Below the pieces are notes generated by a model, which saw only the letters and a list, made by a program, of their open reading frames with translations, searched no databases and had not been told where the DNA came from. Below, piece by piece: positions 36,127 to 44,205 of a stretch of 64,000 nt of DNA. Origin of the DNA: Bacillota bacterium (GTDB taxonomy: Bacteria; Bacillota; Clostridia; Acetivibrionales; DSM-1351); NCBI GenBank assembly GCA_023397905.1, contig JAEWSZ010000102.1, positions 29,082 to 93,081 of the forward strand, written 5' to 3'. Every line of letters begins with the position of its first letter. The stretch's first letter is position 1. The translations under genes and the position numbers were made by a program.

Positions 36127-37431
36127 TTATTTTTTAGGTCCGTATTTTGTCTGCAAATCCTTTAACAATTGTTCAACAGTGAGTTTGGAATCGCCTTTCA
36201 GACAAATGTCCTGCATGCCTTTGGTAAGGTCTGCATCGAAGCCTTTGGTTTCAGGCGGGTAGGCAAAGGCCTTGCCATTTGAAGCCATATTGTCCATTAT
36301 GGTTTTCATGTAGTCAGGTGCGGATTTTACATAGTTCGGAATAAGCGACTGTACAGAAGGGACATAACCGACACTGTCAATTTCAGCATTCTGTGCCTCA
36401 TCTCTGGTCATGTAATCGATGAGTTTCATTGCGCCAGGCTTGTTCTGGGACATCTTTGTGATGGATAAGCCATGTGAATATGCGGACTGTGCCTGTGTTG
36501 TGGCCATGGGAATGGGAACTCCCACCATGTTCAGATCTGTATTGGCATCTTTTGTATACCCTATGTACCATGGGCCGCCTGTTGACATGGCCACTTTGCC
36601 CTTTGCAAAGGCTTCGCCGTCCCAGGATGCCGATAACTGCTGCGGAGTTATTGCCAGGCCTTCTTTAAAGAGGTCTGCGATAAACTGCAGACCGGCTGCA
36701 TTTTCTTTTGTATCAATTGTTGCGCCATTTCCCCAATCTCCGCCGAAAGCATGTGTATACTGGGTAATATGAAAGTTAAACAGATTAATGCAGATACCTT
36801 TTACATCATCTTTTGTGAGAGCTTTTGCCGCTGCCTTCAAATCATCCATTGTTTTTGGATAATCCTTCAAACCTGCCGCAGCCCATAAACCGGTATTTAT
36901 GCTTAACATGGAGGTTGATGTATCGTACGGTATTCCATATAACTTTCCATCATATGTCCATCCATTCAATAATGTGGGAACAAATTTGCTTTTGTCCATT
37001 CCCACTTGTGTGATGAGGTCATCCAAGGGTTCCAGAACACCGTTCACCATGTAGTCGGAGTTACCCTCATCCGAAAAACCTATGACATCCGGTCCGACGC
37101 CGGCCGCGATTGCGGTGGGTACTGCCGCCCAGAATTCATCGCTTGTAGGATATCCCTGAAGAACTACCTTTACCTCCGGATACTTGTTTTCGATCCCTGA
37201 TACGGCAAACTCAAAATTCTTCTGCTCTGCCGCATTTGCCCAAAATGAAAATTTGACTTCTTTGGGCGCTGAAGTTTCTGTTTTGCCGGCTTCCGCAGTT
37301 GAGTCGGCAGAGGTCCGGCCCGTAGTTGCGGCAGCTTCCTGATTGCTGTTGGAGCCGCAGCCGGTAAACGCTGCCGTAAATACAAAACATACCATGACTG
37401 CAATTACAATAAGCCTTGTTGCTTTTCTCAT
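36127..37431 (-). CDS. Sugar ABC importer substrate-binding lipoprotein (system 2)
   Basis: Extracellular lipoprotein of 434 residues. A lipobox-like sequence (TAAFTGC, Cys near residue 25) is followed by an Asn/Ala/Thr-rich linker. Family-1 binding-protein patterns include FAKGKVAMSTGGPWYIGY near residue 275 (aromatic sugar platform) and the hinge-type GKLYGIPYDTSTSMLSINTGLW near 155. GGGAGG precedes the ATG. A TATAAT box and direct-repeat operator lie just upstream, so two-component system 2 (37574-41010) probably activates it. Confidence 0.93.
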   Translation of the reverse strand: MRKATRLIVIAVMVCFVFTAAFTGCGSNSNQEAAATTGRTSADSTAEAGKTETSAPKEVKFSFWANAAEQKNFEFAVSGIENKYPEVKVVLQGYPTSDEFWAAVPTAIAAGVGPDVIGFSDEGNSDYMVNGVLEPLDDLITQVGMDKSKFVPTLLNGWTYDGKLYGIPYDTSTSMLSINTGLWAAAGLKDYPKTMDDLKAAAKALTKDDVKGICINLFNFHITQYTHAFGGDWGNGATIDTKENAAGLQFIADLFKEGLAITPQQLSASWDGEAFAKGKVAMSTGGPWYIGYTKDANTDLNMVGVPIPMATTQAQSAYSHGLSITKMSQNKPGAMKLIDYMTRDEAQNAEIDSVGYVPSVQSLIPNYVKSAPDYMKTIMDNMASNGKAFAYPPETKGFDADLTKGMQDICLKGDSKLTVEQLLKDLQTKYGPKK

Positions 37432-37492
37432 AATATTCCTCCCTTAATCTTTTGTCTCACTGGGAAATGATTTCTTTCATGAGCTTAGCTTT

Positions 37493-37521
37493 ATTATAGG
37501 GAAAGGATCGGGACATAAAAA
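37493..37521 (-). promoter_or_regulatory. Candidate activator-dependent promoter of binding-protein gene (system 2)
   Basis: On the minus strand TATAAT (37493-37498) follows a 17-base spacer and a poor -35 (37516-37521). The operator repeats begin about five bases upstream of the -35. Confidence 0.62.
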
Positions 37522-37528
37522 TTATGGA

Positions 37529-37560
37529 TTTTTACCTTTTATTAAAGATTTTTTACCTTT
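37529..37560. promoter_or_regulatory. Direct-repeat operator, copy A (two-component system 2)
   Basis: Two copies of TTTTTACCTTT start 21 bases apart (37529-37539 and 37550-37560). The same arrangement is found at 41089-41120. Predicted site of the response regulator at 37574-39226. The motif differs wholly from that of system 1. Confidence 0.68.
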
Positions 37561-37573
37561 GCAATCTTTACTT

Positions 37574-39226
37574 TTATTGCATTGCTTTTTTGTATTCAAC
37601 AGGCGTCTTTCCCATATATTTCTTAAATGCAGTGCAAAAGTACTCGACATTTTGAAATCCAACCAGTTCTGATATCTCGTAGCTTTTAAGGTTATCTTTC
37701 TTCAGGTACTGAATTGCGGCCTCAATCCTGCATTTAAGAATATAGTTTGTGATTGTGACTCCGGTTTCTTCTTTGAAAAGCCGGCTCAGATAACTGCTGT
37801 TAAGGCCGGCATTTTCTGCTATTGTCTCCAGGGATATATCTTTAGCATAATTCTTATGGATATACTCAATAACCTCCTTTATCCTGTAACTTTTGGCAGC
37901 CATACTTTTACTTTCAATTATCTTATTATTCAGATAATCTACCAAATCTATAAAACGTGTTCTGACCTGGACGATATTCTCTGCCGATATTATATCTTCC
38001 AGAGAAAAAGGCATTGCCGTTTGCAGCTCATTGCCCGGATTCAGGCTGAAAAGCCTGTCATTGAGAATAAAATATAAACCTATGAATATCTCATTTAATA
38101 ATTTATGTTCCATTCTCATGTATTTATTTTCAAGCATATTCTTGAACATTTTTCTGATATATTCTTTTGCTGCCTCAAATTCGTTGGACTCCAATGAGGA
38201 TTTGATCTGATTTATATCTTCATTGGGCGCCGGTTGCTTTTTATTTGTCCTCTCAGAAAAAGAAAGGCTGCTTGTGTAGTAAAATATTTGTTCCCCTTCC
38301 TGATCAAAGAATTTGTTATTCAACGCCGATAAGGCCTCATTTAATGCAGCCCCCAGATCGAACAGGCTGTTATGCCGGCCGGATATCCCCGCAGAAATAT
38401 TGATATTCATATACTGCTTTAACGCTTCAATAATAATCTTTACGATTTTTTCATTCTTTAGAGTGATTTCTTTCATACTGTGTGTTTTTGAATGGGATTT
38501 TATAACCACATAGCTGTTTGTATCATATTGAAAAAATTCAAGCTCATCATCCTCTTCAAAAAGCTCGTTGACAATGTTCCCGATTGCAAAGTCCAGCAAA
38601 TGCCTTTTGCTGTTTTCATACCTCTTCTCAACAGTTCTGTAGTCATCAATGCTTATTGCCATGCAATAAACATTTGAGTTTTTTACTTTGATGCCAAGGG
38701 ATTTAACCTTCTCATCAAGCTCCCAGTTATGAACTACTGACCTAAAAATCAATTCCTTGAAAAAAAGGGCTTTCAGACTTGATATGTTCATTTCAATATT
38801 TCTTTTAAGAGTTCTGAATTCCTTAATATTTTTCTGTTCTTTCTCCAGCGCGGCTTTAGCATTCATAACAACCGAAATTACACTGCCGGCGTTGAGGCTG
38901 GGCTTGTGGATATAATCAAACGCTCCCAGCCGCATTGCCTCTCTTACGTACTCAAATTCATTAAAGCTGCTGAGAACGATTACCTTGGGCTTGATTTCAC
39001 CTTCATTCAGCCTTGTCAAAACACCTATTCCATCAAGAACGGGCATTTTTATATCCAGAAACACAATATCAGGCTTCACAGTTTCAATGAGCTTCAGGGC
39101 TTCTTCTCCGTTGCATGCCTCACCCACCAGTTCAAAACCGTATTTGCCCCAATCAATGTAGGACTTAAAGTTTACTCTTAAAAATGATTCGTCATCAACT
39201 ATAATAATTCTCACCGGCCACCTCAC
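37574..39226 (-). CDS. Response regulator, YesN type with AraC output (two-component system 2)
   Basis: Cytoplasmic transcription factor of 550 residues. Receiver domain with DDE near residue 11, phospho-acceptor Asp58 in VFLDIKMP and Lys in HKPS. The middle domain (130-430) is of unknown fold. C-terminal AraC domain: ISLETIAENAGLNSSYLSRLFKEETG and LKSYEISELVGFQNVEYFCTAFKKYMGKTPVEY. The GTG start at 39226 overlaps the kinase stop by four bases; a second GTG at 39214 is also possible. Predicted to activate its own operon and the system 2 importer. Confidence 0.94.
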   Translation of the reverse strand: MRWPVRIIIVDDESFLRVNFKSYIDWGKYGFELVGEACNGEEALKLIETVKPDIVFLDIKMPVLDGIGVLTRLNEGEIKPKVIVLSSFNEFEYVREAMRLGAFDYIHKPSLNAGSVISVVMNAKAALEKEQKNIKEFRTLKRNIEMNISSLKALFFKELIFRSVVHNWELDEKVKSLGIKVKNSNVYCMAISIDDYRTVEKRYENSKRHLLDFAIGNIVNELFEEDDELEFFQYDTNSYVVIKSHSKTHSMKEITLKNEKIVKIIIEALKQYMNINISAGISGRHNSLFDLGAALNEALSALNNKFFDQEGEQIFYYTSSLSFSERTNKKQPAPNEDINQIKSSLESNEFEAAKEYIRKMFKNMLENKYMRMEHKLLNEIFIGLYFILNDRLFSLNPGNELQTAMPFSLEDIISAENIVQVRTRFIDLVDYLNNKIIESKSMAAKSYRIKEVIEYIHKNYAKDISLETIAENAGLNSSYLSRLFKEETGVTITNYILKCRIEAAIQYLKKDNLKSYEISELVGFQNVEYFCTAFKKYMGKTPVEYKKAMQ

Positions 39227-41010
39227 CTCATTTCGGGTATGTTTATCAATATTGTTGTACCTATGTCCTGGCTGCTGCTTATGTTTACTCCGTACTGTTC
39301 TCCGAAATGCAGCTTTATCCGGTCCACCACGTTTCTGATTCCTATCGAATTAAAGCCTTTCCCGCCCTTTACATCTTTATTGAGGATTCCGGGAATATCC
39401 CTCTCATCAATGCCGCTGCCATCATCCTCAATAATAAAAGAAACTGTGCCGTTTCTGGCATATGCCCTGATAGATAAATGATAGCCGCTTTTTCTTTTGT
39501 CAAAGCCATGAAATATAGCATTTTCAATAAACGGCTGCAAAATAAATTTCAAGGTTTTATATTCGTACACTTCATCTTCTATTTCATAGGTGACTTCAAA
39601 TTTGTTGTAATATCTCAGTCTCATTATAGATATATAATTATTTATGAACTCCATTTCCTCTCTTATGGGAATAAATTCCGCTGTGGTTTTGGCTGAAAAA
39701 GTCAGAAGATAAATCAATGAATCCACAGCCTGCGTTATATTATCGGCCGACTGCATTTGCGACATCCACCTGATAACATTGAGAGTATTATACATGAAAT
39801 GGGGATTTATCTGGGATTGAAGTGCCTGCAATTCAGATATCCTTTTATTTTCCCCGTCAATTTTTATCCTCTGTATAAGCTCATTTATCTGCACAATCAT
39901 TTTATTAAAGGTTTTGCTGAGCTGGCCGATTTCGTCCTCTCTCTGCCCCTCTGTGCTGACCACCAGATTGCCCTGCTCAACCAATTTCATCTGCTTATTC
40001 AGCTTCACTATGGGTTTTGTAATGCTGCCTGCAATAATAAACGAAACAAAAATAGAAAGCATAATAAGAGCAATACCGATAAGCAGTATAACCTCACGGA
40101 TTGCTTTTGCATCAGAAAATAATTCATTTTGAGGTATTATATTGATGATCTTCCAATGGGAATATTTTGAAGTATCTGATATGACAAAGACAGGCATATT
40201 ATTTAGTACAACCTTATGATAAATGCCTTCGGAACTTATTATTTTAATTATTTCAGGATCGGTTTGCGTACCTATCTCATTTTCCTTTTTACTGTAAACT
40301 ATATTATTGTTTTCATCTATTATTAATTGTCTGGTATTTGGAGTCAGTTTTGTTTCCTTATATAATTCTTCCAGCTTTTCAGGTTTGACATTAATGAGGA
40401 ATATCCCCTGTTTTTCATGGCTGAAGGGTTTTACTATCAGTCTGCCGATTGTTATAACCCGAGATGGGGTTTGGGTTGACGGAAACTCATCATGTATTCC
40501 TATGATGACCTCTTTTCCATCTCTGCTGATGACGTTTTTAAACCATTGCTCATCCTTCAGGGCGGATTCCTCCATGCTGTACTCTGCCCGGTATCCCTTA
40601 TAGTACACCCGGTCATTGATAAATGATGATAGATACAGCGTCTCGATGTATTTATTCAAAAGAAAAAGCTTGCTGAAAAAGTTTTGGGTAATTTGATTAT
40701 AGTCTTTGACTTTCTGGTATTCATCGGTCTCGTTATCACTGGAATACCGTCTGCCGAGGATATCGTTCAAATCACTGTCGTAATAGGGCATCTCGGTCAG
40801 ATTGGCCATGTTCATAAAAAAAGTATCCAGATTTTCCGTTATCTGGGAGCTGGTGGCAAGGACGGATTGTGTAATCCTCTCCTCCAAAAAGTCTGTAGTA
40901 TAATTGTATATACTTACACCTATGGCTGTAATGGGTATAACTATCACCAGTATATATGAAATCAGCAATCTCTGATTAATATTTAGACTTTTTCTTCCAG
41001 TAATCTTCAA
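39223..41010 (-). CDS. Sensor histidine kinase, YesM type (two-component system 2)
   Basis: Membrane sensor kinase of about 595 residues. Helices near residue 12-32 (LLISYILVIVIPITAIGVS) and 295-320 flank an extracellular domain. HAMP linker (ITKPIVKLNKQMKLV), phospho-accepting His in QINPHFMYNTLNVI, N box PFIENAIFHG and G box EDDGSGI are visible. TTG 41010 is preferred (AAGGTG six bases upstream); GTG 41019 is the alternative. Two promoters are visible upstream: one next to the direct repeats and a consensus one further out. Confidence 0.92.
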   Translation of the reverse strand: MKITGRKSLNINQRLLISYILVIVIPITAIGVSIYNYTTDFLEERITQSVLATSSQITENLDTFFMNMANLTEMPYYDSDLNDILGRRYSSDNETDEYQKVKDYNQITQNFFSKLFLLNKYIETLYLSSFINDRVYYKGYRAEYSMEESALKDEQWFKNVISRDGKEVIIGIHDEFPSTQTPSRVITIGRLIVKPFSHEKQGIFLINVKPEKLEELYKETKLTPNTRQLIIDENNNIVYSKKENEIGTQTDPEIIKIISSEGIYHKVVLNNMPVFVISDTSKYSHWKIINIIPQNELFSDAKAIREVILLIGIALIMLSIFVSFIIAGSITKPIVKLNKQMKLVEQGNLVVSTEGQREDEIGQLSKTFNKMIVQINELIQRIKIDGENKRISELQALQSQINPHFMYNTLNVIRWMSQMQSADNITQAVDSLIYLLTFSAKTTAEFIPIREEMEFINNYISIMRLRYYNKFEVTYEIEDEVYEYKTLKFILQPFIENAIFHGFDKRKSGYHLSIRAYARNGTVSFIIEDDGSGIDERDIPGILNKDVKGGKGFNSIGIRNVVDRIKLHFGEQYGVNISSSQDIGTTILINIPEMR

Positions 41011-41052
41011 TAGAAACACCTTCTACATAGTTTCTGGTCAGACATCGCTTTT

Positions 41053-41081
41053 ATTATAAAATTCAGTGATGAAAAATAAAT
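41053..41081 (-). promoter_or_regulatory. Proximal activator-type promoter of two-component system 2
   Basis: TATAAT (41053-41058) with a poor -35 (41076-41081) directly next to the direct-repeat operator. Spacing from operator to -10 matches the promoter of the system 2 binding protein within a base or so. Confidence 0.6.
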
Positions 41082-41088
41082 TAAAAAA

Positions 41089-41120
41089 TTTTGCTCTTTT
41101 ATTTAAAGATTTTTACTTTT
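41089..41120. promoter_or_regulatory. Direct-repeat operator, copy B (two-component system 2)
   Basis: TTTTGCTCTTT (41089-41099) and TTTTTACTTTT (41110-41120) start 21 bases apart, with the same ATTTAAAGA-type linker seen at 37529-37560. Confidence 0.65.
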
Positions 41121-41147
41121 CGGCCTTCAGATCGACTTAATTCAACA

Positions 41148-41183
41148 TGTAACTATTATAGTTACAGCACGTTTATTTGTCAA
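41148..41183 (-). promoter_or_regulatory. Consensus sigma-A promoter with palindrome over the -10 box
   Basis: On the minus strand TTGACA (41178-41183), a 17-base spacer and TATAAT (41155-41160) make an exact consensus promoter. The -10 lies inside the dyad TGTAACTA/TAGTTACA (41148-41166), a likely repressor site. It reads toward two-component system 2. Confidence 0.75.
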
Positions 41184-41260
41184 TATCTCATGCTTAAATC
41201 AGGTTTGCCCGCATTTTGTCCTTACATTACTTTGAGAGGCAAAAAGCAATTGCCGGCTCT

Positions 41261-42211
41261 CTATTCTCTCAGCATGGCGGCGCCTGCTATCCCGGCATCG
41301 TTTCCCATCTGCGCCACCCTCAGTTCGGCTATCTTGATATTCTGGGCCGGTGCGAAGGTATTCTCCGTCACAAACCGCCTAAGCGGAGCCAGCAGAAACT
41401 CCCCTTCCTTGCTCACGCCGCCGCCGATCACTATCACCTCGGGCTGAAAAACATTTACGATGGTGGCCAGGCCTTCCCCGATATATCTGATGTATTGGTC
41501 AACCACCTGTTTCGCGGTCACATCCCCCTGCTTTGCCGCGTCAAATGCCGTTTTTGCGTCGATTTTTTCGAGCTCTCCCCCCACCAGCTTATTTATAAGG
41601 GAATCCGGATTTTCCAGGGCAGCTTTTTTAGTCTGCCTTATACATGCCGTGGCCGAGGCGTATGCTTCCCAGCACCCGTTTCTGCCGCAGCCGCATTTCT
41701 CCCCGTCCATGTTCAGCAGCATGTGTCCCAGCTCCGAGGCCGCGTTGTTGAAGCCGCTGAATATTTTCCCGTCAATGATGACTCCTCCGCCTATGCCGGT
41801 CCCAATGGTTATGGCAACGGCAATTTTTGCCCCTTTTGCGGCCCCTATGACACTTTCCGCATAGGCCGCAATATTTGCGTCATTGTTCACATATACAGGC
41901 AGGTCTATATATTTTTGAAGTTCTTTCCGAAGCGGTACATTCCGGAACCTGAGATTGTTTGCGTAAACTATCTCTCCGGCCTTGCAGTCCGGCACTCCCG
42001 GACTTCCCACTCCTATGCTTTCAAAAGCTTCCGGCTTCATGCCCTCCTGTTTTATCAGGTCGAGAATGAGGTCAGCCATATCTTTAATTATCTCGGGGTA
42101 TTCTCTCTCCCTGTGAGTTGGAACAGAGCCCTTTGCCAGTATTCTGCCGGATTCGTCCGTCAGGCCCGCGGCAATGTTGGTTCCGCCCAGATCCACACCA
42201 ATATAGTACAT
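41261..42211 (-). CDS. ROK-family sugar kinase (glucokinase-like)
   Basis: Cytoplasmic ATP-dependent sugar kinase of 316 residues. It has the N-terminal phosphate motif DLGGTNIAAGL, a catalytic Asp in NNDANIAAYAES, the GTGIGGGVI loop, His in SELGHM and a complete zinc motif CGCGRNGCWEAYAS. All are expected of a functional ROK kinase rather than a ROK repressor, which would have an N-terminal helix-turn-helix. Glucose is the commonest substrate; mannose, fructose or N-acetyl sugars are possible. The 3' end of this gene has a broken duplicate at 4437-4578. Confidence 0.93.
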   Translation of the reverse strand: MYYIGVDLGGTNIAAGLTDESGRILAKGSVPTHREREYPEIIKDMADLILDLIKQEGMKPEAFESIGVGSPGVPDCKAGEIVYANNLRFRNVPLRKELQKYIDLPVYVNNDANIAAYAESVIGAAKGAKIAVAITIGTGIGGGVIIDGKIFSGFNNAASELGHMLLNMDGEKCGCGRNGCWEAYASATACIRQTKKAALENPDSLINKLVGGELEKIDAKTAFDAAKQGDVTAKQVVDQYIRYIGEGLATIVNVFQPEVIVIGGGVSKEGEFLLAPLRRFVTENTFAPAQNIKIAELRVAQMGNDAGIAGAAMLRE

Positions 42212-42354
42212 AAGCTTATCCTCCAGTTATGGATAATATGATATCAGAAATAAATACAGTTATTTTTATTATATATCCCGGTATGTCAAATGTATTTGTA
42301 AAATTCCATTGTATTTTTGCATTAAATCACATATGATATGCTCTCAGGCCCCTC

Positions 42355-42385
42355 AAAAAAGGACTACCCGGAGGCAATCCTTTTT
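42355..42385 (-). terminator. Intrinsic terminator of hpf
   Basis: AAAAAGGA and TCCTTTTT arms with an inner CC/GG pair form an interrupted stem, followed by a T-run on the minus strand, about 35 bases after the hpf stop. Confidence 0.7.
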
Positions 42386-42418
42386 GTGAAATTTGTAAAA
42401 ACAATATGTTTTATTCTT

Positions 42419-42949
42419 TTAGAATTCAGGCTCGATCAGGCCATAATTTCCGTCTTTTCTCTTATATACAACATTCACCTGTCTTGAATCGGCGTTGAAG
42501 AACATAAAAAACTCATGTCCCAGCAGGTTCATTTGCAGAATGGCTTCTTCCACATCCATGGGCTTAACGGCAAATCTCTTAGACCTTACGACATTGAACT
42601 CACTTTCTTCTGGTATTTCATCCGAGGCCTTGAGACCTTCGAATCTGAAATTGTTGTCGTGAAGCTTTCTTTCAAGCCTTGTCCTGTTCTTTCTGATCTG
42701 TCTTTCAAGCAAATCTATGGTTTTGTCTATTGAAACATACATATCCTCGTTTGATTCTTCTGCTCTGAAAACAATGCCGTTAAAAGGTATTGTCACCTCC
42801 GCGATCTGCCTTGCCCTTTGAACGCCCAAAGTGACATGCGCTTCGGTCTCACTGGTAAAAAACCTGTCCAGCTTGTTAATTCTTTTGGTTACTCTCTCTT
42901 TAAGCCCTTCAGTGACCTCAATGTTTTTTCCGCTAATGATTATTTTCAT
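42419..42949 (-). CDS. hpf: Ribosome hibernation promoting factor, long form
   Basis: Binds ribosomes and drives 100S dimer formation in slow growth. The 176-residue length fits the long form. The N-terminal RaiA-like domain (MKIIISGKNIEVTEGLKERVTKRI) is followed by a linker and the C-terminal dimerisation domain (VVRSKRFAVKPMDVEEAILQMNLLGHEFFMFFNAD). ATG 42949 is chosen because GAGGGG lies nine bases upstream; the extension to 42982 is unlikely. It stands alone between the ROK kinase and the toxin-antitoxin pair. Confidence 0.95.
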   Translation of the reverse strand: MKIIISGKNIEVTEGLKERVTKRINKLDRFFTSETEAHVTLGVQRARQIAEVTIPFNGIVFRAEESNEDMYVSIDKTIDLLERQIRKNRTRLERKLHDNNFRFEGLKASDEIPEESEFNVVRSKRFAVKPMDVEEAILQMNLLGHEFFMFFNADSRQVNVVYKRKDGNYGLIEPEF

Positions 42950-43363
42950 AAGTAACAGCCCCTCTCTGAGTTTAGAGTACATAATGATTGAGTATTTCCA
43001 ATAATTGTCCTTGCTATGATTTTATAATTCTACATCTCGATAACAAAATCCTTTAAAAAATTCAATCGCATTAATGTTATTTTATTGTTAAATTTTAAAT
43101 AGCCTGTGCTTAAGTATTCCCAGCATGTCCATGAGTTTTTCACACATATTCAACAAAACACCTGTTTTGTGTATATTTTTCTGTGGATAATGTGAATAAC
43201 TCTGTTTATAACTGTCATTTTAGGCAATTTTGCCTGTGGATATCATGTACTTATTTTGGTTACAAAAAATATTGGAAACACTGATTATATACCACCTGAA
43301 CCAAAGGAGTAAACGTAAAAAAAAGAGGCTTTACTTGGAAAGCTAAAAACTCGTGAATATTTA
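42950..43363. other. AT-rich intergenic region with dyads and DnaA-box-like sites
   Basis: No gene found. It holds a dyad ACAAAACA/TGTTTTGT (43153-43170), an exact TGTGGATAA DnaA-box match (43182-43190), the dyad AGGCAA/TTGCCT (43222-43235) and a second one-mismatch box TGTGGATAT (43235-43243). It also contains the promoter region of hpf. Confidence 0.55.
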
Positions 43364-43392
43364 TTGACAAATATTATCGTATACGATAACAT
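43364..43392 (+). promoter_or_regulatory. Toxin-antitoxin promoter with operator in the spacer
   Basis: TTGACA (43364-43369) and TAACAT (43387-43392) are 17 bases apart. The spacer carries most of the perfect palindrome TTATCGTATACGATAA (43374-43389), a likely binding site for the XRE-type antitoxin, giving autorepression. Confidence 0.75.
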
Positions 43393-43432
43393 AATTATTG
43401 TAATTAACATATTATAGCAGGGAGGCGGCAGA

Positions 43433-43798
43433 TTGGATTGGGAAATAGAATTTTACCAGAAGGAAAACGGTGAAATACCTGTTGAAGATTTTTTGCTGTC
43501 GCTGAGTCCTAAGCTACGCGCCAAAGCATATAGCGACATATTGTTGCTCAAAAAACTTGGGATCAATATTCGCGAACCGTTTTCAACTGCTGTAAAAGGC
43601 GAACTTTACAAGGGATTGTTTGAGCTACGTGTGAAATTTTCATCAGATATTACAAGAATATTTTACTTCTTGCATGAAAAAAATACCTTTGTACTGCTGC
43701 ATGGCTTTGTAAAGAAAAGCAATAAAACGCCGGAAAGAGAGCTTACAAAAGCATTAAGCTATAAATTGGATTATGAAAGAAGGTGTCAATATGAGTAA
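43433..43798 (+). CDS. RelE/HigB-superfamily toxin (Gp49-like)
   Basis: Small toxin of 121 residues, of the Gp49/DUF891 branch of RelE/HigB mRNA interferases. Typical segments are LSPKLRAKAYSDILLLKKLG, LYKGLFELRVKFSSDITRIFYFL and VLLHGFVKKSNKTP. The start is TTG with GGGAGG nine bases upstream. It precedes the antitoxin and overlaps it by eight bases, the toxin-first order of HigBA. mRNA cleavage is inferred from the family. Confidence 0.88.
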   Translation: MDWEIEFYQKENGEIPVEDFLLSLSPKLRAKAYSDILLLKKLGINIREPFSTAVKGELYKGLFELRVKFSSDITRIFYFLHEKNTFVLLHGFVKKSNKTPERELTKALSYKLDYERRCQYE

Positions 43799-44075
43799 AG
43801 CAGGTGTGAAATTTGAAAATATTAAAGAAAGACTGATGAAGGACCAGGAATTTAAGGCGGAATACGAAAAACTGAAACCCCGTTACGAGTTGATTGAACA
43901 AATCATCGATGCGCGTAACCAGCTGAATATTACCCAGGAAGAGCTTGCCTTGCGTGCCGGGACACAAAAATCCAACATATCCCGCTTTGAAAGCGGTTCC
44001 TACAACCCTTCACTGGATTTTGTCACTAAAATTGCCCGTAGCCTTGGCAAGGAAATTCATATTACAATTGACTGA
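43791..44075 (+). CDS. XRE/HigA-family antitoxin
   Basis: Antitoxin and repressor of 94 residues. A helix-turn-helix (NITQEELALRAGTQKSNISRFESG) occupies about 47-70. The N-terminal helices are charged. ATG 43791 has AAGGTG five bases upstream and lies inside the toxin end, ensuring coupled synthesis. The start at 43773 lacks such a site. Expected to neutralise the preceding toxin and bind the palindrome at 43374-43389. Confidence 0.9.
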   Translation: MSKAGVKFENIKERLMKDQEFKAEYEKLKPRYELIEQIIDARNQLNITQEELALRAGTQKSNISRFESGSYNPSLDFVTKIARSLGKEIHITID

Positions 44076-44096
44076 TATTTGTTTTCTCAAAACAAT

Positions 44097-44137
44097 ATAA
44101 AAAGCAGTAAAGGCTGGCAGCAAATCCGCTGTCAGCC
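44097..44137 (-). terminator. Terminator between antitoxin and importer system 3
   Basis: GGCTGGCAGC/GCTGTCAGCC stem (one mismatch) with a six-base loop, followed on the minus strand by a T-rich tract. It mainly ends the leftward binding-protein transcript and may serve both directions. Confidence 0.7.
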
Positions 44138-44205
44138 TCACCGGGCACCGCTATCCACATCATATCCCTATGGAAGTGCGCGCAATGTCTCTTTTTTAAT
44201 ACGGG

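Noticed and set aside
41216..42241. Plus-strand frame of 341 codons opposite the ROK kinase
   Set aside because: It is fully antisense to a gene with all ROK motifs, and its translation shows no family pattern or ribosome site.
43153..43243. Replication origin
   Set aside because: Only two DnaA-box-like sites, no dnaA/dnaN neighbours and no box cluster.
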